A DNA stretch of 64,000 nt, taken from positions 21,342,017 through 21,406,016 of the forward strand of contig NC_088307.1 in assembly GCF_032854445.1 (NCBI RefSeq), written 5' to 3'. The notes beneath the pieces are model-generated. The model was given only the letters and a program-made list of their open reading frames with translations, was not told the origin of the DNA and ran no database searches. The position numbers were made by a program, and so were the translations under genes. Each line of letters opens with the position of its first letter. The stretch's first letter is position 1. Below are positions 62,112-64,000 of the stretch, in pieces. The DNA is from Liolophura sinensis. Lineage: Eukaryota > Mollusca > Polyplacophora > Chitonida > Chitonidae.

Positions 62112-64000
62112 CTGATGAGATGAAGTACATGATTACAAGTAATGTAGGAACATATTAAATAATTACAAAAGCACAGTTTTAATAATTTACTCCTCATTTT
62201 ATATGACATATATGTGAGAGAAAACATGCCAGGAAATAAGAAAATGTTCTGTTCTTAGATATGAAGCCATGACATACAGGTCATAGAATATAACTTTCTT
62301 CACTTTCTACAGTCAGTAAAGTGCTCTTGGACACACCATAATAAGGTTATTAAAGAACATAATGCAATGTACAACCCACAAATTCTTAAACTACTTTAAA
62401 CTATGGCACATTACAAACATGAAAACCAAGTTTCAAACTGTAAGGTTTCTAGGGTTATTTTGTTTATTTATATATTTTTTATTTCTTATGTGTTTGTAAT
62501 ATACTATTACTTTTTGCGTGATCGCAGCAATCTAAATAAAATGTCATATATACGAGCCCGAAATATTAATCAGCTAGACTTCATTTCTTGAGTCCTCACT
62601 CTAAACCTAATACTGAGCTCAACATCAGCTAGACTTCATTTCTAGAGTTCTCACTCTAAACCTCATACTGAGCTCAACATCAGCTAGACTTCATTTCTAG
62701 AGTTCTCACTCTAAACCTAATACTGAGCTCAACATCACCTAGACTTCATTTCTAGAGTCCTCACTCTAAACCTAATACTGAGCTCAACATCAGCTAGACT
62801 TCATTTCTAGAGTTCTCACTCTAAACCTAATACTGAGCTCAACATCAGCTAGACTTCATTTCTAGTCCTCACTCTAAACCTAATACTGAGCTCAACATCA
62901 GCTAGACTTCATTTCTAGAGTTCTCACTCTAAACCTAATACTGAGCTCAACATCACCTAGACTTCATTTCTAGAGTTCTTACTCTAAACCTAATACTGAG
63001 CTCAACATCAGCTAGACTTCATTTCTAGAGTTCTTACTCTAAACCTAATACTGAGCTCAACATCAGCTAGACTTCATTTCTAGAGTTCTTACTCTAAACC
63101 TAATACTGAGCTCAACATCAGCTAGACTTCATTTCTAGAGTTCTTACTCTAAACCTAATACTGAGCTCAACATCAGCTAGACTTCATTTCTAGAGTTCTT
63201 ACTCTAAACCTAATACTGAGCTCAACATCAGCTAGACTTCATTTCTTGAGTCCTCACTCTAAACCTAATACTGAGCTCAACATCAGCTAGACTTCATTTC
63301 TAGAGTTCTCACTCTAAACCTAATACTGAGCTCAACATCAGCTAAACTTCATTTCTAGAGTCCTCACTCTAAACCTCATACTGAGCTCAACAAGAGAAGA
63401 TGAAAAAACATTCTGCTTCATAATTGTGACCTAAATCTAGGTCATATCTCTATGACAACTGACTTTACGCCATGACTTTCAGGGCGCGAGGAGCAGTGAT
63501 TTCGAAAATCACATTGAACGAAATATTCGAATTTAGGCTGTTGACGCGAGCAATTCACGTCAGAACTTATTTGCTGGTCTTATTAACCATCATGAAACTT
63601 GGAGAATGCAATAAAACAGTGTCTAAGATATTTCAAAAGGCTTTATTTTGTGGTTCCGTTTTGGGTTTTCTGTATGATGGTGGACATGATGTTGAATCAA
63701 AAGGTTGATATCCTCTTCAGTTTCGATGTAGCAAATACAATCAACTAGATCTAAGAATAATCTTGATATACATCAGCTGCACATCCTTTCGTACACGCAA
63801 GACAACTTCTTGGTCCTGTACAAAGTAGTAAGGTAAGTTTGCAGGGTTTTAATTTTGAGCAAATCTGATACCAAGGCATGTTGCCATTGTTGACGCTTGA
63901 CGGTTTTAGTCACACAGTGACACGCGCTTCATTTCCTTTCCCTAATTTTGGACCCTCGACTAAATTTTCGTCCCATCCAGTGTATCAAACACCATTTCGG
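62112..64000 (-). other. Upstream UNC80 intron, no exon recognised
   Basis: Intron sequence before window exon 1. It holds the 55-bp array below and otherwise unremarkable sequence. The next upstream UNC80 exon, expected to encode the basic stretch before GSVKS, was not found. Confidence 0.6.
62580..63392. repeat. 55-bp tandem array (~14 copies)
   Basis: Unit CTAGACTTCATTTCTAGAGT then TCTCACTCTAAACCTAATAC then TGAGCTCAACATCAG; copies are nearly identical, so the array is young or homogenised. Part of each unit is self-complementary (CTAGA...TCTAG). Confidence 0.95.

Noticed and set aside
4944-62111. TRRAP or another giant HEAT-repeat protein
   Set aside because: The exon peptides align in order with UNC80 (for example FKDLKQTLKKEQC and HRKPFVLQ) and lack kinase-like or FAT segments.
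63472-63708. 78-codon plus-strand ORF
   Set aside because: No domain, no splice context and no match; likely chance in intron.

Overview
This window is eukaryotic genomic DNA: AT-rich, with many short exons that obey GT-AG splice rules, no bacterial operon structure, and dense dispersed and tandem repeats. The repeats include many copies of two tRNA-derived SINE families of a kind reported from molluscs. A mollusc is the best guess; this is inferred from repeat style and protein similarity, not from a database search.

One protein-coding gene accounts for nearly everything recognisable. It runs on the minus strand from beyond the right edge of the window to a stop codon at 4944-4946. Forty-two exons between 62111 and 4944 join in one consistent reading frame to give 1,941 residues plus a stop. 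The product is the C-terminal part of UNC80, the very large cytosolic auxiliary subunit of the NALCN sodium-leak channel complex (with UNC79 and the FAM155/NLF-1 subunit). The N-terminal part and promoter lie beyond position 64000. Exons were placed by similarity to remembered vertebrate UNC80 and by matching splice phases, so most boundaries are firm. Intron 37 (8628-17149) is the one place where a poorly conserved exon could be missing.

Layout: 1-4943 is downstream, non-coding sequence with an 18-bp and a 28-bp tandem array. 4944-8627 holds the last five exons (window exons 42-38). 8628-17149 is a repeat-filled intron. 17150-36901 holds exons 37-19, with a 1.5-kb 42-bp minisatellite at about 20120-21627. 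36857-62111 holds exons 19-1. 62112-64000 is upstream intron with a 55-bp tandem array.

The most unusual feature is structural. In introns 20, 21 and 38 the tandem repeat unit is a copy of the 3' end of the preceding exon together with its 5' splice site, so the intron carries up to about sixteen extra donor-like sites just after the real one. In each of the three cases, reading past the true donor meets an in-frame stop. Introns 13 and 24 also begin with tandem repeats at the donor, and SINEs abut the donor of exon 34 and the acceptor of exon 18. No second protein-coding gene, functional RNA gene or autonomous transposon ORF was found.
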